DNA of 14,601 nt from Christensenella sp. UBA1750. Lineage in GTDB: Bacteria; Bacillota; Clostridia; Christensenellales; UBA1750. Of this stretch, positions 12,079-14,601 are shown in pieces (the stretch's first letter is position 1; the number at the start of each line of letters is the position of its first letter). Below the pieces are notes generated by a model, which saw only the letters and a program-made list of their open reading frames with translations, was not told the DNA's origin and ran no database searches. A program made the translations under genes and the position numbers. The DNA is taken from positions 8,315 through 22,915 of the forward strand of contig DCHO01000006.1 of the NCBI GenBank assembly GCA_002315655.1, read 5' to 3'.

Positions 12079-13038
12079 TTACAGGGTTTTCAGGGCTTCG
12101 CGCATCAGTTCCTCGTGGCACATCCACTGTACCTGATCGGACAGATGTTCCTGCACGCGCTGTGCGACGGTGCCGAGAATGCGGATGCCGGTTTCGTTGC
12201 CGTTGGAGAAAAGCGACTGCCATTGGGTCGTTAAAATAGGCCAGCCGCCGCCTTTAAGGACTTCCAAGATTTTCCCGGATTTTCCGTCGGCGGTCAGGTA
12301 ATTGTCCGCGATCTTCGAGATGTATTCCTCGGAGGTGTCGTTTGTGTCCATGGACTGCCAGATATTGTCGGAAATGGTGCCGGGGATGGCGACGCATTTG
12401 TGGGTTGCATCCTCATAGCCCATCCACGGCTTTGCCTCCGAGTTGCTGCGGTACACCGAGCGGCAGAAATACCAGCTCTCCTTGCGTCCCCACACTTCAT
12501 CCATCGCGTAGGCGATGGCCTTTGCGTATTCGTCCTCGTTCTTCTCGCCGAAGTCCCAGGGGGAGGTCACGCCGGTTGCGTCAATGCCCACGTTTTTAAG
12601 AAGCTGCAGACCGAAGGCGATGTAGGGAGTCAGTTCCTTGCTCGTCTGCCGGAAAGACCACTCGTTTTCCCGCTCGCCCTGCATTTGCATGGTGGAAAGG
12701 TCGATGTAACCGTGATGGGTGAGGATTTCCGGGCAGAAGGAAAAATAGGGGGATAAGCGGGTCTTTACCGTGTCCACCCACTCCTGAATCTCGGAATAGG
12801 GGAAGCCGGAAAAGCCCTCGTCAATTCTGCCTCTGCCGCCCGCCATGGGAACGACGGAGAATTTGCCGCGGATGCCGTATTTCTCCACCACGTCACAGAA
12901 GCGGAACAGGAAGGAATTGGGCACGTTGTCGGGAATGGGTCTGCCGTCTTGGACGGTCTCCTTGCCCGCGTGCTCGTGGTAGACAAAGACCCGGGGCGCG
13001 GGGTCGTCGATGATTAAGGCAATGGGCGTTTTTGCCAT
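12079..13038 (-). CDS. Polysaccharide-deacetylase-like (NodB-related) protein, 319 aa
   Basis: The N-terminus reads PIALIIDDPAPRVFVYH, with D11-D12 in the place of the first NodB metal motif. KFSVVPMAGG (59-68) resembles the strand after motif 1, and EILTHHGYID (104-113) resembles the His-rich second motif. This fits a carbohydrate esterase 4/DUF2334-type barrel, but the standard HxxxH and later motifs are not clear, so activity is uncertain. There is no signal peptide, so it would act in the cytoplasm. ATG at 13038 has AGGTGG (13047-13052) eight bases upstream. It heads a two-gene operon with the GNAT gene and is divergent from tex. Confidence 0.65.
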   Translation of the reverse strand: MAKTPIALIIDDPAPRVFVYHEHAGKETVQDGRPIPDNVPNSFLFRFCDVVEKYGIRGKFSVVPMAGGRGRIDEGFSGFPYSEIQEWVDTVKTRLSPYFSFCPEILTHHGYIDLSTMQMQGERENEWSFRQTSKELTPYIAFGLQLLKNVGIDATGVTSPWDFGEKNEDEYAKAIAYAMDEVWGRKESWYFCRSVYRSNSEAKPWMGYEDATHKCVAIPGTISDNIWQSMDTNDTSEEYISKIADNYLTADGKSGKILEVLKGGGWPILTTQWQSLFSNGNETGIRILGTVAQRVQEHLSDQVQWMCHEELMREALKTL

Positions 13039-13076
13039 GGAAAGCACCACCTTTTTTGCAAATGTTTTCTGCAATC

Positions 13077-13105
13077 AGTTTAGCAAAAACCGTAGAATTT
13101 TGCAA
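13077..13105 (-). promoter_or_regulatory. Promoter of the deacetylase-like/GNAT operon
   Basis: On the minus strand TTGCAA (13100-13105), a 17-base spacer and TAAACT (13077-13082) lie about 40 bases before the start codon. Confidence 0.6.
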
Positions 13106-13108
13106 GAA

Positions 13109-13137
13109 TTGATAATGGCGGAAAAATGGTGTATGAT
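13109..13137 (+). promoter_or_regulatory. Promoter of tex
   Basis: TTGATA (13109-13114), a 17-base spacer and TATGAT (13132-13137) lie about 35 bases before the tex start, back to back with the minus-strand promoter. Confidence 0.75.
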
Positions 13138-13170
13138 AGAGACAGCACTGATAAGGCTTGGAGGATTTTT

Positions 13171-14601
13171 ATGGACAAACACGCACTCGCTCTGGCACAG
13201 CAGTTTTCTTTGCAGAGCGTTCACGCACAGAATATCATCGAATTGCTGGACGGCGGCGCGACCATCCCGTTTATCGCCCGCTACCGCAAGGAGATGCACA
13301 ACAACACGGACGATCAGGTGCTCCGCGCCTTTGCGGACAAACTGGAGGCCATGCGCAAGGTCGATGCCCGCAAGGAGGAAATTTCCGCGTCTTTGGAAAC
13401 GCTGGGCAAATTGGATGAGCCCCTTGTCGCCGCCATCGAGAAGGCGCAAACCTTATCCGAATTGGAGGACATTTACCGTCCCTACCGCCCGAAGCGCAGA
13501 ACAAGAGCGTCCATCGCCCGGGAGAAGGGCTTGGAACCACTGGCTACCCTCATCCGCTGGCAGAGACCGGGGGACTTATCTGAACTGGCGGCAAAATATG
13601 TGGATAAGGATAAGGGCGTGGAGACGGCAGAGGACGCATTACAGGGCGCGTCCGACATTTTGGCGGAGGACATTGCGGACGATGCGGACATCCGCACCCG
13701 CGAAAAGGCGCTGATTCGCCGTTTGGGTGTCATCAGAACCAAGGCCGCCAAGGAGGGCGATTCGGTCTACCGGCAGTATTACGACTTTTCCGAGCCGGTG
13801 CGCCTGACGCAGAGCCACAGAATCCTTGCCATCAACCGCGGGGAAAAGGAAGAATGGCTGAAGGTTTCCATCGAGGTGGACGCGGAAAAGGCGCTGGACG
13901 AAATCAAAGCCCAGGTGCTGCTTCCGAACGGCAATTACCGCGACTTCCTCTGCGCCATGATCGAAGACTGCTGGGACAGACTGCTGTTCCCCTCCTTGGA
14001 ACGCGAGATACGCGGGGAGCTTTCCGAGCGGGCAGAAAAGCAGGCGATTTCCACCTTTGCGGGCAATCTGCGCCCGCTGGTTATGCAGCCGCCGCTTAAA
14101 AATAAAGTGGTGCTGGGCTTTGACCCGGCGTACCGCACCGGCTGCAAGCTGACGGTGGTGGAGGAAACGGGCAAGGTGCTGGCCACCTCCGTGGTCTATC
14201 CCACGCCGCCCCACAACAAGAAGGAGGAAGCCGCCGCGACCTTAAAAGCGCTGATTCGGAAGTACAACATCACCGCCATCGCCTGCGGCAACGGCACCGC
14301 CTCCAAGGAATCGGAAATCTTCATTTCCGAGCTGCTGAAAGACTGCCCCGGCGTGGGGTACATGATGGTCTCCGAGGCGGGGGCTTCGGTGTATTCCGCG
14401 TCCAAGCTGGCGGCGGAGGAGTTCCCGGACTACGATGTGTCCCTGCGCTCGGCGGTTTCCATTGCAAGAAGATTGCAAGACCCGCTGGCTGAACTCGTCA
14501 AAATCGACCCCAAGGCCATCGGCGTGGGGCAGTATCAGCACGATATGCCGACGGCGGAGCTGGATTCCGCGCTGACGGGCGTGGTGGAGGACTGCGTCAA
14601 C
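13171..14601 (+). CDS. tex: Tex family RNA-binding transcription accessory protein, 3'-truncated by the window
   Basis: The 477 residues seen are in one open frame to the window end. The full family length is about 710-780, so roughly the last third, including the C-terminal S1 RNA-binding domain, is missing. The N-terminal Tex signature GATIPFIARYRKE is at 29-41, and the helical region with DIYRPYRPKRRTRA follows near 110. The YqgF/RuvC-like domain starts near 311 with VVLGFDPAYRTGCKL, with the conserved Asp at 318. Tex is a cytoplasmic nucleic-acid-binding protein linked to transcription and translation fidelity. ATG at 13171 has GGAGGA at 13160-13165. It is divergent from the deacetylase-like operon. 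Confidence 0.96.
   Translation, partial: MDKHALALAQQFSLQSVHAQNIIELLDGGATIPFIARYRKEMHNNTDDQVLRAFADKLEAMRKVDARKEEISASLETLGKLDEPLVAAIEKAQTLSELEDIYRPYRPKRRTRASIAREKGLEPLATLIRWQRPGDLSELAAKYVDKDKGVETAEDALQGASDILAEDIADDADIRTREKALIRRLGVIRTKAAKEGDSVYRQYYDFSEPVRLTQSHRILAINRGEKEEWLKVSIEVDAEKALDEIKAQVLLPNGNYRDFLCAMIEDCWDRLLFPSLEREIRGELSERAEKQAISTFAGNLRPLVMQPPLKNKVVLGFDPAYRTGCKLTVVEETGKVLATSVVYPTPPHNKKEEAAATLKALIRKYNITAIACGNGTASKESEIFISELLKDCPGVGYMMVSEAGASVYSASKLAAEEFPDYDVSLRSAVSIARRLQDPLAELVKIDPKAIGVGQYQHDMPTAELDSALTGVVEDCVN

Overview
The window looks like a chromosomal segment from a gut-type Clostridia bacterium, probably Oscillospirales and near Faecalibacterium, Gemmiger or Subdoligranulum. This rests on strong AGGAGG-type ribosome binding sites, a tyrosyl-tRNA synthetase behind a T-box leader, a DUF4867-like protein, a Nif11-like leader peptide and a GC-rich coding background. 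The genus is inference. The first gene, an acyltransferase, is visibly AT-richer than the rest.

Layout from left to right. An acyltransferase-3 membrane enzyme (start to 1090) has an (AGAC)n tract in its 5' reading frame. A small cupin (1181-1552) follows with its own promoter and terminator. A secreted-peptide-like protein with a Nif11-type leader (1630-2121, minus) lies next. It is separated from tyrS (2331-3548, minus) by an array of short hairpins punctuated by ATTTCAC. tyrS has a complete tyrosine T-box leader and promoter (3581-3907). Divergent from it, 3953-4334 is a stretch without a convincing gene that appears to encode a structured RNA. It contains a tandem duplication whose stems covary, then a three-way junction. 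A DUF4867-like gene follows (4454-5122) with its own promoter and terminator.

The second half holds an SDR-type NAD-dependent epimerase (5295-6296, minus) and a phosphoribosyltransferase-like gene (6482-7579, minus). The latter sits behind a promoter, a 33-codon leader ORF with U-runs and an intrinsic terminator that overlaps the leader ORF's end. This arrangement resembles the enteric pyrBI attenuator. An EAL-PAS cyclic-di-GMP phosphodiesterase (7929-9533) is divergent from it. Next come a xylose-isomerase-like TIM-barrel enzyme (9597-10436, minus), preceded by a 60-residue peptide with a leader-like motif (10465-10647, minus), and a polytopic membrane protein (10872-11486). A GNAT acetyltransferase (11538-12065, minus) and a putative polysaccharide-deacetylase-like protein (12079-13038, minus) form an apparent operon. 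The window ends inside a tex gene (13171 onward), which is divergent from that operon.

Most genes are single transcription units with their own promoter or hairpin terminator, so the window does not encode one pathway. Its interest is in regulation: a candidate phase-variable surface-modification gene, a duplicated structured RNA, a transcription-attenuation leader on a PRTase-like gene, a hairpin array, and two proteins with RiPP-leader-like motifs but no visible maturation enzymes.
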